In this document: positions 41,880 to 52,663 of the stretch, in pieces
Numbering within the stretch: position 1 is the first letter of the stretch
Layout of the letters: every line of letters begins with the position of its first letter
NCBI GenBank assembly: GCA_039621445.1
Contig: CP154954.1
Coordinates: 46,665,847-46,729,846, forward strand
DNA length: 64,000 bases
Source: Euglena gracilis
Lineage: Eukaryota; Euglenida; Euglenophyceae; Euglenales
Direction of reading: 5' to 3'
The notes under the pieces: model-generated
Told to the model about the DNA's origin: nothing
Seen by the model: only the letters and a program-made list of their open reading frames with translations
Databases searched by the model: none
Made by a program: the position numbers and the translations under genes

Positions 41880-42420
41880 TGCCGCTCCTCTTCCCTGGCC
41901 GCCTCCCCCCGGCCCGCCTCCCGGCCGCCGGCGCCAATGACCCGCAGCGGCCGGTGCACGGCCCAGCCCGCCCCGGACGCCTGCTGCGGCCCCCGGCCGG
42001 TGTTGGCTGCGTGGCTGGCGGCCGCAGGGCCCGCCCGCCACACCGCCTGGTGCCCCGCGGGGCCAACCCGGTCCGGACCAACCCCCAACCCCCAACCCCC
42101 AACCCCCCCCCCCCTTGAGGGGAAAGGCCGGGAGAGGGACTGGGGGACCCCGGGGGAGGCCCTGTGCAGCGGAGGCGTTTGCCTGGGGGCTGCGAGCGGC
42201 GGTGCCAGGGCGGGGTGGAGTGCACGCCCCTCCCCGTGTTGCCGCAACAGGAGGCCTCCCCCCCCCCCGACACAGGTGGGCCTGCTTCCACATCGCTGCC
42301 CCAATATCGCCCCCCTGAGCGCTGGCCTCGCCCGCGCCCGACGCCGGTTCCGTTGCGGGGTCTCGGGACCGCGCAGCGGGCTGCGACGAGGCTGGCTGCC
42401 AGTCGGGAGGGGCGCGGGCA
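41880..42420 (-). CDS. Exon-like island, unknown protein
   Basis: Strongly GC-rich. The best minus frame reads NTGRGPQQASGAGWAVHRPL and RVIGAGGREAGRGEAAREEE with nearly all third positions G or C (about 41,880-42,050). A second frame upstream reads SGAGEASAQGGDIGAAMWKQ. A long C-run/G-run at 42,100-42,118 separates them. High GC makes long frames likely by chance, so this rests on codon pattern only. Confidence 0.35.
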
Positions 42421-42734
42421 CTCTGTGCACACGCAACTCTGATGCAGGCCTTTGCGTGCGGACCACATGGGATACGGCAACAGCCCTGCAGAGTGGCCGC
42501 GCTGGGGTTATGTGTCAACGCCGGGAGGGCATCGAAGCTGCACCTGAAGTGAAGGGACCGAAGCACAGCCTCTGTGGTTTTCTGTCAGGATTTATTGCGC
42601 GATGTCCTCCCCGTTGTCCGTTGAGAGCAGTGGCATTCACTCATATTCCTGCCATTTCTTTCAAGGTTGCAAGGTTATTTGTGAAGCAAACTATATTTGT
42701 AATCCTAATCTTGCATCAGTTTTTTTGTGCCAGC

Positions 42735-42912
42735 CCATCGAAATAACAACCCCCATATTGAAGCCCCCCCCCCTCGGGTTTCCCTCCAAAAATCCAAATA
42801 TAATAACAGCCCCCCCCCCCCCCCAGGCAGCCGCAAGTATTCAAGGCGCTGGCAAACTGCAAGCACACAAAAGCAGCATACATCGGGTTTTTGCCATAGT
42901 CTTAGCAATCTT
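42735..42912. repeat. Dispersed repeat, copy 2
   Basis: Near-identical to 29,390-29,572, same orientation. Confidence 0.85.
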
Positions 42913-42997
42913 GTCTCAAAAAAGAAAACTGCCGGGGGGAGTGCCCTCGCCCGGCACCAATTGCGTCAGCCGTCTCGGGCCCTCCATCCCACCAAAC

Positions 42998-43142
42998 CTC
43001 CTCAGGCTCGTCCTCTGGGCCCGTCCCCTGCCATAGGGCCGCCTCCTCGCCGCTGCTCCAAGTCTCGCCCTCCGGCGGCCACCACCCGTCTTCCGCATGC
43101 CGGCAGCGATCGCTCCGCGGGGCACCGCCAACCACCCCCTCC
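42998..43142 (-). CDS. Exon with strong acceptor, unknown protein
   Basis: TTTCCGTCTGTGTCCTACAG immediately precedes the exon at 43,142, a good pyrimidine-rich acceptor. The frame reads EGVVGGAPRSDRCRHAEDGW, then ETWSSGEEAALWQGTGPEDE, with mostly G/C third positions. A possible donor GAG|GTTTGG is at 42,998; the frame stays open to 42,905. Acidic, Trp-rich, family unknown. Confidence 0.5.
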
Positions 43143-43215
43143 CTGTAGGACACAGACGGAAATCCCCTGGCATTTGTTATGTTGGCTCTTTTTGCCATCC
43201 TCGACGTGGAGTTGG

Positions 43216-43478
43216 GGTGAGCGCCCGCCGCTGTCCCCAGTCCCACGAGCATCCCGGCACAGCGGCAGGGGGATCGCCGGCCGCGCCCGCCGGGCTGGGG
43301 GCTCGTCCGGCGCCGCGGGGGGCAGCGGCAGCCCCCCGGCGGCAGCCCGCCCCGCGCCGGCGAACGGCAGGGGCCGGGCCCCCGCCGGGCGGTGCAGCAC
43401 CCACTGGCCGGCGGGGCTGGCCACAGGCCGGGGCTGGCCCAGCCGACGGGGGACGCCAACGCCCCGGGTTTGGGGAAG
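43216..43478 (-). CDS. Exon-like island upstream of the 43.1-kb exon
   Basis: Frame reads PQTRGVGVPRRLGQPRPV, SPAGQWVLHRPAGARPLPFA, LPLPPAAPDEPPARRARPAI, almost all third positions G or C. It lies just upstream, on the same strand, as the exon at 42,998-43,142. Boundaries approximate; family unknown. Confidence 0.4.
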
Positions 43479-44635
43479 ACACAGCGGGGGGGGGGGGGGG
43501 GAGCGAAGCCAGCCCCTTGTCAGACGGGCACACTAGCGGGCACCCCCCTACCGCCATCAGGCTTCTTTTTTACCAACCGGGGGGGGTGCCTTGCGCTATG
43601 GGGTGTGCCAACCGGGGGGGGGGGTGCCTGCCCATAGCAGGCACCCCCCTCCAGGGGGTCGGTTCTGGACCCCAGTCCCTGCCGACCCAGGCAAATTTCC
43701 TTTACTCCAAAACCATCGAAGGACCGACTGACCACTTTTCCAAAAGCAATTTGCGAACAAATGCTGTTTCATTTTATAATTGTAACACAATTCAATGCTT
43801 CCGGCCATCGGACAACAGAGCAGTTTGCCCAATGACTTGGCAGGGGGGAACCCGAAAAAGATCCATCCAAATAACTTAGCCCCCCTCTGCTTAAGGAAAA
43901 ACGTGGAAAATAATGCATCTTTTTGGAGAATCAGGAGGTAAGCACTGCAAAGTGGTTTGGGGGTGTTCACAATGGGGCATCCCGCAACGACCCTTCACCG
44001 TCACTGCGGGCTAAATAAAATCCTAAATGTCCTCTTTCATTGCTTTGTGCATTCTGCTTTTGAATTCCTCGGGAGCTTGTTGTTTGATGCGTCGAGTAAC
44101 AGGGGGGGTAAATGCTCACCATTTCTTGAGAAGCCCACATTCACCTGAGGGTAACCAAAGACTCCCCAAGGATGTCGATTTTTGTATCTGACGCATTTGT
44201 GCCGGAGGAGTTGCCACATGCTTTTTAGCCAACCTTGAGAGGCAAAAAAAAATCATCATGATGATCATTCATTGCTGGCGACAAGTTGGGTGCACTTGGG
44301 GGGGGGGGCGGGAGGGGCGACACCTCGGTGCATATGATTCCGTACATGGGATACAAGCCGGGATAAACCAAGGGCTGCACCATTTTCAGGTGAGGAAACA
44401 CTTTTGGGGTTGAGACGCAATCGCACATACACACAGAGAGAGACAACGGAGGCAACATTACACAACACGACGCACAAGCACACCACAACAACACGATTCT
44501 TCTTTAGTCCTGTGCATCGCTCCCAGAAGCCTCGGGCCCGCAAAGCCTAGCCATGGCTTGGGCAGAGCTCTCGGAGTTGGCAGAGGCATCTTGGGTTCGC
44601 TTTGAAACAATACCACTGCTGCAGAAATCTCGGAG
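43479..44635. other. No gene recognised
   Basis: Begins with a G-run (43,484-43,501). A GTGCCTGCCCATAGCAGGCAC hairpin is near 43,625-43,648. Otherwise AT-rich without coding signal. Confidence 0.4.
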
Positions 44636-45025
44636 AAGTAAACCCCCCCAAATATAAACCTCCCCGGTTTCATATTTGGGCGGAAATTTCAAGACCCCCG
44701 GGGGGTTTTTATATTTGGGGGGGGGGTGATATTCGGTCGGAAAAATCAACTTCCTGGTGGGATCCAGTTGTCACTATTTCCGTCCAAAACCACAAATACA
44801 GGTCTAAAAATTTCACTTTTTGGGGAAAAGGAGCAATTTTCACACGTTTTTGGTAAAAAATGCTCCCAAATCTGCCAAAAATCACAATTTCAGGAGAGAT
44901 TTTGTCGAATTTTTTTTCCTTCCGGCGCTTCGCGCCGGAGGGGGGGGGGGGGTATATTCAGGCAGGATTTCAAGGTCCTCAGGGGGGGTTACATTTGGGG
45001 GGTTTTATATTTGGGGGGGTTACTT
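44636..45025. mobile_element. Small inverted-repeat element, C-run/G-run ends
   Basis: Left AAGTAAACCCCCCCAAATAT (44,636 on) pairs with right ATATTTGGGGGGGTTACTT (to 45,025). 390 bp. The hairpin CCGGCGCTTCGCGCCGG is at 44,932-44,948. No coding, no clear target duplication. Confidence 0.7.
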
Positions 45026-45671
45026 AAACCCCCTCAACCACATCACCCATCAACAGGGAGTTTCTTGAAGACCTTAAGGACTTGAGGGGGGGTCCAGCCA
45101 GCTGGCTGGGAAAAGGCGCTGGCTGGAAAAAAGTTGCTGGCTGGCCTCCCCCCCCGGGGGGGGGGGGGGGGTCCAGGGGGGTGGGTCTGCTGGGCTGGAC
45201 CCGGCTGCACCCGAAAACAGCCAAAAAAAAGCCCAAGTCCAGCTAGCTGGGTTGGACTTTTTTTTGCCAAAGTTTTGAGGTGAAAAAACACAAAAAGGAC
45301 CAAAAATGGCCATTTTGGGCCATTTTTGACCCATTTTTTCGAAAAAAAAATTCGGCGCTTGATGTCAAAATATTTTCGATCCAGCCCGGCTTCGCCAGGC
45401 TGCGAAAACTTTATTTCCACTCGACCTCCGGGGGGGGGGGGGCGAGTGGGAGCTGCTTGCTGGAAAAAATGTGCTGGCTGGCTGGCTGGCTGGACCCCTC
45501 CCCTTTGGGGGCAGGGTGCGGTCTGGCTTAAGAAATTCTCTGCCCCTCAACCCTAACCGAACACCATAACCTCCTCAATTGAACTGGGAACTATGCAAAC
45601 TTCAGAGTTCACTTCCAAAGCATCGACAAACAAGAAGGTTTTGGGGTTCACACTGTGTGGGTTTTGCAACA
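45026..45671. other. GGCTGG/CCAGCC-rich repeats, no gene
   Basis: Blocks of GCTGGCTGGAAAAA and CCAGCCAGCTGGCTGG with long C/G runs (45,147-45,170; 45,431-45,443), in partly inverted arrangement around 45,065-45,530. A partial GGCGCTT hairpin arm is near 45,353. Confidence 0.5.
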
Positions 45672-46079
45672 TAACCCCCCCCTAATAAGTGCACGGGTGC
45701 GCGCATTTTAAGGACGTAGTTTCGGACCCCAAGAGGTGTGCACTTATTGGGGCAGTGCGCACTTTTTAAGACAAAGCCGAAAATACTCATATTTCCCCCG
45801 CTCTTTTAATTTCCCCCCTATTTTGCGATTTCAAGCAATGAGTCAAGTGATTATGTGTCAAATTTGGGCTTGGACGATAGAAATAGTTGGTCTGAGAAAG
45901 ACAATTCTGAGGATTGTGTATGCTTTCCGACATGAGATGTAGCAGTAATTTCTCCTTTGGGGGGGTGCGAACTTTTTAGGGAGGTATTTTTTTAGGAAGT
46001 AGGACCCCTGGGGGTGCGCACTTATTAGGGCACTGCACACAATTAGGGCACTGCGCACTTATTAGGGGGGGGGGGTTAC
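45672..46079. mobile_element. Small inverted-repeat element, C-run/G-run ends
   Basis: Left TAACCCCCCCCTAATAAGTG (45,672 on) pairs with right CACTTATTAGGGGGG...GTTA (46,056-46,078). About 408 bp, non-coding. GTGCGCACTTATTAGGGCA-like units repeat near its right end. Confidence 0.65.
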
Positions 46080-46591
46080 TTCACTGGCTTCCATTACCAC
46101 TCGGTGCAGTGTAAAAATGCACTTTTTTCCAAGACTTGGAATGCCCAGAGGAGTTCAACGTCCCAGCCCAACATAAAGAATCTGGATGCCAAATCCATTC
46201 AGGGTTTGCAGAAGGATTTGTCCGGCAGGTGGGGGGATAGACATAAAGCAATAGTATGTTTGGGACTGCGAGGTAGCTGCGGCTTGCCTTTTCCGCAATC
46301 CCCAGCAGCTGGCAGCTGTTTCCACCGACCCATTTATCCTGTTGGACTGCCACACCCCTGGGGCCCAAGCAGGTATTTTTGCTATTCACCGGCCACGACC
46401 AACACCCCAATAAGCAAGGGTCAAGGCATTCAGAGGGTGGCAGACACCCCAACTCCACCTTGACATATGGCCCCACCTTCACCACCTTGACTTTTGGCAA
46501 GAATTTACAAGCCGAGACGGATCTTACCTTCCATTGGCGGACTTAATGAAATCTCAAATCAAAGACGAGGTCACCCACCCCCTCCAAGAGC
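46080..46591. other. No gene recognised
   Basis: No repeats or coding signal noted beyond short chance frames. Confidence 0.35.
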
Positions 46592-46902
46592 TCAGATGAC
46601 TGTGTGTGTCTCAGGGCAGGTGGAGGCCATAAAGAAGCCATAAAGCAGGCATAAAGCAAGCCATAAAGAAGTCAGGGAGTGCGGAGGTGCCCAGGAAGGT
46701 AGCTGTCGCCTGCTTGTCTCTTCAGGGATCGTTGCATGCTCATGCTTCGCCAGCTGCTCCTGCCTCCTCCGCTCCTTCTCTGTGAGCCACACAAGGTCAG
46801 GGTCCACCGTCGACCGGCGCGCACGGCGTCCCGACACCGGCACCGCTCCCGCCGCCCGCCGCCGCTCCGGCCACCCCTCCTCCGCCTCCGTCCTCCCCAG
46901 GG
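46592..46902 (-). CDS. Exon with strong acceptor, unknown protein
   Basis: The acceptor TTGTTCTGTACAG ends just before 46,902. The frame reads LGRTEAEEGWPERRRAAGAV, RRSTVDPDLVWLTEKERRRQ, EQLAKHEHATIPEE with G/C-rich third positions, then becomes AT-rich and ends at a stop at 46,592. It may be a terminal exon, or the true exon ends earlier. Charged, helix-prone. Spliced to 47,149-47,355 the frame is kept (YGW then P-LGRTEAEE). Confidence 0.5.
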
Positions 46903-46952
46903 CTGTACAGAACAACCTGGTGTCAATCCCCCCCCACACGCGCGCTCAAACG

Positions 46953-47041
46953 CACACACACACGCACACACACACACACACATACACACACACACACACA
47001 CACACCACACCACACGCACACACACCACGTGCACACATAAA

Positions 47042-47118
<77 letters not shown>

Positions 47119-47143
47119 ACACACACACACACACACATGCATG
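46953..47143. repeat. (CA)n microsatellite inside a proposed intron
   Basis: Nearly continuous CA repeats, interrupted near 47,030-47,042. It fills most of the 246-bp gap between the two exon-like segments. Confidence 0.95.
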
Positions 47144-47148
47144 CGCAC

Positions 47149-47355
47149 GCCACCCATAGCATTTCTGGGATTCCCGCTCAGCCCTGATCCCGCCCTCCAC
47201 CTCCTGTCGCTGCCGCTCCTCCAGCCGCCGCTGCCGCAGCAGCTGGTCCCGCTCCTCAATGTCCCACCGGCCGCGCCGCCGAACGTCGATGTACCACTTC
47301 TCCGCCCTCTTCCGCAGCCGCCGCTGCCGCGTCTTGCCTTGGGGAGGCTGCTGGG
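47149..47355 (-). CDS. Exon, basic/acidic helix-rich protein
   Basis: Acceptor CCCCGCACAG precedes 47,355. The frame reads GKTRQRRLRKRAEKWYIDVR, RRGRWDIEERDQLLRQRRLE, ERQRQEVEGGIRAERESQKC. Almost every third position is G or C and Arg/Glu alternate as in a long charged helix. Donor tentative (C|GTGCGC at 47,148). No family recognised. Confidence 0.5.
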
Positions 47356-47468
47356 CTGTGCGGGGACCCTCAGCACGGCCGGAGGGGATGGGGGTGGGGG
47401 GACGGGGGTCGACCCCGACGGTCAGGCTCACCGTTCAGCCGGGGGGGGGGGGGGGGGGGACGGCCGAC

Positions 47469-47663
47469 TCATATGATGTGGGGGACCATGCCTGCCTGGG
47501 CCGCCCCTGTTGCTGTGGGTGGGGTTGGGGCTTCCCTGGGGAGGGCGGACGCAGCAGCCTCGGTCTCGTCCTGAAAGCCGGGGGGCAATGGCGTCTTGTC
47601 CGGCTTCTCGATGTGGGCAGAGGCACGCTCCGAACCCTCCCCAGAGGCCCCGGAGCCCCAGTT
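47469..47663 (-). CDS. Exon-like island ending in a stop
   Basis: The frame reads SGASGEGSERASAHIEKPDK, TPLPPGFQDETEAAASALPR, EAPTPPTATGAAQAG and ends with TGA at 47,469-47,471. Upstream another frame (about 47,665-47,810) reads GDNKALKTPSGLKPLGKEFY and DDLPVFDVVDGHWYPTRTG, protein-like with different codon bias. If this belongs to the same gene as 47,355, a donor before the stop is needed. Confidence 0.35.
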   Translation of the reverse strand, partial: NWGSGASGEGSERASAHIEKPDKTPLPPGFQDETEAAASALPREAPTPPTATGAAQAGMVPHII

Positions 47664-47813
47664 CTCGTTGGATACCAGTGGCCATCCACAACGTCAAAAA
47701 CTGGCAGGTCATCATGCGCATAAAATTCTTTTCCAAGCGGCTTCAGGCCACTAGGCGTCTTCAGTGCTTTGTTGTCCCCAAAGGGAACGAAAGGGACTTT
47801 GTCAAAAGACGCC
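47664..47813 (-). other. Protein-like frame, unresolved
   Basis: See the neighbouring island: VPFGDNKALKTPSGLKPLGK and FYAHDDLPVFDVVDGHWYPT. Third positions are not GC-rich, unlike the exons around it. It may be a transposon remnant. Confidence 0.25.
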
Positions 47814-48140
47814 CCAAAAAAAAAAAAAAACAAAAAGGGACTTTGTCAAAAGGACGCCCCAAAAAAAAGCCAAAAAAAAAAAAAAAAAAAAAAAATCATA
47901 GGAATTGCAACTGGATTAAAAAAAAAGGGAAAGCAAAAAAAAAAGAAATAAAAAGAGAAATAAAGACATAAGAGAAAAAGAAGAAAATAAGAAAAAAAAG
48001 AAAAAGAAAAAAGAAAAAAACAAAAAAAAAAAAAACATAAACCTAAGGAAAAAAAATATCAGTAATAAAAAAAAAAAAAAAGCCCCCACAAAACAGACGA
48101 CACTGATGAGAACATATTGCAAGACACAAAAAAAAAGCAG
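47814..48140. repeat. A-rich low-complexity tract
   Basis: Many A-runs broken by G, C or TA. CAAAAAGGGACTTTGTCAAA repeats at its left edge near 47,790-47,850. Confidence 0.9.
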
Positions 48141-48771
48141 GAAATTGCACAATGGTACCTACATTTCGTTAACAAATACACAGCAGAGCTTTGCCTCTGG
48201 ATTCCATCGACGGCAACAAAGAGCCACCAAAACAAAATGATTAATGACAGTGGAATGCTGACTCCCAGCTGACGTGTGCCAAACTATCCCCCCCCCTGTC
48301 ATACGACCACTCTATGTTGACTGCAGGAGTACTGGTTTGAATACCAACGAGTCCCTCTGGAAAGAGTATTCTCTGAGTTATTGCAACTGGCAATGGATAT
48401 TTCTATGATTTGGGGAACTAAAGGGGCAACATAAATGGAAATGTGACTCAAAAGCGTGGACACCGAGGAAATTTGTGTTGTTTCCCTTATATCTCGACGC
48501 AAAGCCTTGTTTGACCAGGATAAAAATGTTTCCACAAACAATTTTGCGTCAGCAATCAGAGGGAAACTTTATTTCTATCATTGACCCCCTACCAGGAGTT
48601 TTTCAACACCGGGGGGGAGGGGGGTCACTCACCCCCTTGGGGGGTCCCCGGGGGGTCCCGGGGGACACACTAACTTCCCCCCGAAAATGGCCAAAACTTG
48701 TGAAAAATGCTAAAAACAGCACCTTTTCAAAAAAATTTGGCTCCTTTGCCGCCGAAAAATATGGCCCACTC
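48141..48771. other. No gene recognised
   Basis: Ends in G-run/C-run sequence at 48,609-48,680 just before the inverted-repeat block. Confidence 0.35.
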
Positions 48772-51700
48772 TCTTAGACGGCCGGGAATGCACTTTTCTT
48801 GTTGAGTCACAAAATTCTGGCAGTTTTAGTGAAAATGCGCATCCGTGCATTTCGGAAGCGGAGTGCACAGGTGCGCATTTTGAAGGGTTGTGTGTCTCTT
48901 CCAGACTAGGTGTGAACACCTCAAAAATGAGCTGTTTGGATTTAACACGACCACAGGGACCACCCCCTGGTATACTGTTTCAACTGCGTATCACGCTGTT
49001 TACCACTGCCTTCCGACGATTGCGGAACAGTGTGTGGCTGGACATACACTCGACAAACTCCGCACGACATGCGGAACACGGGCGACACAGGACAACCTGG
49101 ACCTGGGTGTGCCACCTTGTGTTCACCGATGTGTGCTGATGGCTCCCAGGGACAGGGCCTGGCGAACCCGGGATGAGCATAGGAAGGAACTCCTTGCAGC
49201 CAGAGAGGCACAGCCCTCCCAAGGTCAAAACATTGGGGGTGTCACTGAGTGCCAAGCCGAAGAATGCGCACCTGCGCATTTTTTGGAAACCTTACAGAAT
49301 GCGCAGGTGCGCATTTTGGAATGGACACAGGCTGTGGGAAGGCGGAATGCGCACACGCGCATTGATGTTGAAGGACACACTGGGTATGGCCTGTTGTTTG
49401 CCTACCTTGAATCCGAGTTGTGCACTGTGATGTGGTTTCGGGCTTGTAGAATATGGGTGTGTGAGGGGCAATTGAACCAGGAGAATCACCCTGGGCAACA
49501 ATGTCGCTGTACCAGACCACACCCTGGAACACAACACTTGCAGCGGCATGGAAAACCCTGGGCTCGGCGACGGCAAGTGTCAAGGCACGAATCCATGTCC
49601 TTCACTGACAGGGAAACTGCCCCCCCTGCAGGTCAAGTCACCGAACAAATCGGAATGCGCACCTACGCATTCGACTTGTGCCGCTGCAGTCCAGTGCCCA
49701 GCCCAGCCTACGCTGCTCTCATGAACGTGTGGAGCACGTCACAACGCACGTGCAACCGTCCCCCACCCGGCGGAGGTGATGGGCCGGTTGATGCCAGCGT
49801 TGTCCGACCCCACGCCCCAGGGCGTGCATAGCAGCACACAGCCAATGGTCACCCTGAACAACCTTACGTTGGGCTGCGGTGCACGGTGCAAGGAGCACTG
49901 TGCCCCACAATTAGGGTCAAAGCAGGGGGTTGTGTCTGGTTCCACACACAGTGCTCACGGGGTTGGCACCTCGAGAGCGAAACACGCCTATCACCACTTT
50001 CGGCATTATTCCCAAAAACGGCCTGTAAACACGGAATTAATTCACAATCCAAATGGATACAAAGAAGCGAACACCATTGGTCAGTCCTTGCCCCAAAATT
50101 TATCCAGGCCCTTGAGATTGTGAGACAGGCACAAGCACATCAGAACAAAAACTTGCCGATAAACCCAGTAATTTTTTTCGTTCTGCTTTTTCCGTGCATT
50201 CCATTGTGTCGTACCAAGGGAAAGCGGATGAGAAGGGACTTTGGTGCCCGAGGAAATTCCTCAGTGACGGGCACCCTAATTCCCAACTGCGGTCAGCAGT
50301 CTTACATGGCATGAGTAAAAAGCCAGTGAATGCGCACATGCGCAAAAAAGCGTCCTGTGACTTTCTGTAAATTACAGCCACACCGCCGAATATTTGCACT
50401 CCCAGGTGGGCATGCCACCACCCACGCCAACTCCCCCCGCCTGGCCTGGGTTTGAAACCACACGGCTGAGGTGTAGCCCCTGTGAGGATCGAATGGTGTC
50501 CGAGGTCGAGGCAGCCCTGGAGCGAAACACAGCAGGGGAGGATCCCCACCTGTGGCCTTGTTGGCAACAAACGTCACCCACCACACAGAACCCTCTTTGA
50601 TCATGTACTCAGAGTCGACGCTCCAGCACTGCAAAACTACACAACCCCTGGCCGCTGTGAAGACCAAGGAAAGCACATATGCACACACCTTCGCCACACA
50701 CCCCATCCGCAATGGCTGCAGTCAAACATGGCACATCAGGGTGAATGCGCACATGCGCATTCCCTTCTAGTGTCACCCCTTAAAGCACCCTGGTAGAAGG
50801 TTGCCACACAGGGCGATGCCCAACAACTCAGCACACAAGGTGAAGGCACAGCCAGGGAGACGTACACCCTGCTCTGGCGTCATCCACCTGTGCAACGAGA
50901 TGCCTCTGAAATCGTCAACAAAAAAGCCAGCAGTGCACCATGGGGGTTGCCCTGCCACAATGCTGTGCTGGCACTGGGTTCAGGAGTGCGAGACACAGCT
51001 CCCCACAACACAGAGAATGAGCACCTACGCACTCCCCCTCACGAAATGCGCAGGTGCGCACTCTTGTGGTTGCCCAGCACTGCTCCCCTCCTGCTCTCCT
51101 GCAGATAGAACCACAGCCAGCCAGCGAAGGAATGGCCTCAAGAGTGCGCACGTGCGCATTCTTGTGCCTGATGCAACCTCGGAGAGAAGTCATTTTACAT
51201 CGTTTGTGAGGGCTGCTCTGGAGAATGTAATCTGTGGCAGAAAGAGTTGAAGCGAGGCTCCGCTCCGTAGCTTTCAAAACCAGTGACACACAGGAAAGGC
51301 GTGCAAAGCCAGCCCCCTCCCCTCTATACCCAGCACCCCATCCCAAACCTCAGACCCAAGCACAAGTGGTCACCCATGGTGATGTGACGTAGTGCCTATG
51401 AGAAGGCACATGAGGAGCGGACGGCGTGCGCCACTGGAAGGATGCTGTGCCTGCATGTGTCACAGAGGGGTGCAGTGCACCGTGTGAAATGGCAAACAGC
51501 AGGTAGCCTGAGGAGGGTGACGAGCCCTCCCCAACACACATCTGGTGTGTATTTAAACACACCCACCCCGTCACTCTCTGAATGCAGAGTACACGCACAC
51601 AGCAAACATTCACCATCGCCCCCTCGTGCCCTGCTTCCAGCACAGGGCACAGAACCTCCCCTCCACTCTAACTGTAGAGACCACGGTACCCCCTTCCCAC

Positions 51701-52109
51701 AACCACTCCCGGGAGCCACAATAACTGTCCAAAACTTCAGGAAAAGGCCGAGACGGGGAGGGGGGTGAATGCATTCACTCGGCACCACAAAACAGGGGGG
51801 ACAGCCACAGGTACAACGCCTTCACCTGACGAGGGTTTGTCCTCGTGAAACAGCGTTTCGCGTCGCACTTACTTCGGCAGACGGGGGTTTTCCCCCGGTC
51901 AACGGAGGTGCTAAACCGTCATTTTCAAAACGAGGAAAAAACCCAGGGATCGAAGGTAGTGGTCCGTATTGCGTCCAGTATTGGTACCAGGGGTTTCACC
52001 TGACGGGTGCGCCGCCCCGTCAAGTGAAGGCGACACACTCGGTCACAAAAGAATGCGCAGGTGCGCAAAAAAAACCAAAAATGAAAAGTGCATTCCCGGC
52101 CGTCTAAGA
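48772..52109. mobile_element. 3.3-kb block bounded by perfect 27-bp inverted repeats
   Basis: TCTTAGACGGCCGGGAATGC... at 48,772-48,798 is the exact reverse complement of 52,083-52,109. Eleven or more copies of a TGCGCA palindrome lie inside and none was noticed just outside. A 313-codon plus frame (48,890-49,831) starts with a non-ATG codon and has no recognised domain; palindromes inside it translate as NAQVRI or NAHTRI. No transposase recognised. No clear target duplication. Confidence 0.6.
48834..52069. repeat. Dispersed palindrome AATGCGCANNTGCGCATT
   Basis: Copies at 48,834-48,851 (variant), 48,862-48,880 (variant), 49,263-49,280, 49,298-49,315, 49,346-49,363, 49,654-49,671, 50,329-50,346, 50,744-50,761, 51,015-51,033 (variant), 51,045-51,062, 51,143-51,160 and 52,052-52,069. 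The two central bases vary (CC, GG, CA, CG, AC) while the TGCGCA arms are conserved. Confidence 0.85.
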
Positions 52110-52343
52110 CTCTCCCCTGGGGGGACCCCCCGGGGGGGCTCGGCCAGACCCACACACCCTACCCTCCCCGGGGTCCAGGACTAAAAAATCCCCTGCCCCC
52201 AACCCATAAAATGCAATCCCCCCCTTCTGTTGAACCCTGGTTGGAGCAGGGAGTTGGCGCTTGTCCTACACTTGGACCGCACAGCACAGCAGAGTCACAA
52301 CACCCCCCCCCAGGTGTGGCGTGGCTCTGGCCGTGGGCAAAAC

Positions 52344-52483
52344 CCAGGCGGTGGTACCAGTGGAACGGGCGCTTCATCTTCTTCGTGTTCTGGTCGGTCT
52401 CCCACGCCGGCGGCCGGGGCGGGGGCTGCACGGCATGCGGGGGCAGCCCCTTGATGGGGTGGGTCGGGTACAGCACCCAGTGC
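52344..52483 (-). CDS. Exon, unknown protein
   Basis: Acceptor GCGGCGCTGCAG precedes 52,483. The frame reads HWVLYPTHPIKGLPPHAVQ, PPPRPPAWETDQNTKKMKRP, FHWYHRLG with G/C third positions throughout. A possible donor CTGG|GTTTTG is at 52,344. Rich in Pro, His and Trp. No family recognised. Confidence 0.5.
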
Positions 52484-52625
52484 CTGCAGCGCCGCACAGG
52501 CCACGTCCGGTGAGCGAGCCCCCGATGAAACTATTTTTTCAGGCCGCAAAAAAAGAAATATGTTTGCCAATTTGCAAAAAATAAATTTGTTTGCAAATTC
52601 GCCCCCAAGAAGGATGCATCATCAC

Positions 52626-52663
52626 CGACGACAACCACGTCCGCACGGCCCATCATTGACCTC
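52626..52663 (-). CDS. Candidate micro-exon
   Basis: Between acceptor GGGGACAG and donor G|GTGATG, frame RSMMGRADVVVV. Entry phase matches the exit phase of the exon at 59,036-59,118, but its own exit phase does not match 52,483. Weak on its own. Confidence 0.25.

Noticed and set aside
48890-49831. 313-codon open frame in the palindrome block
   Set aside because: No ATG start at its beginning, no recognised domain, and its repeated NAQVRI-like peptides are the DNA palindrome read through.
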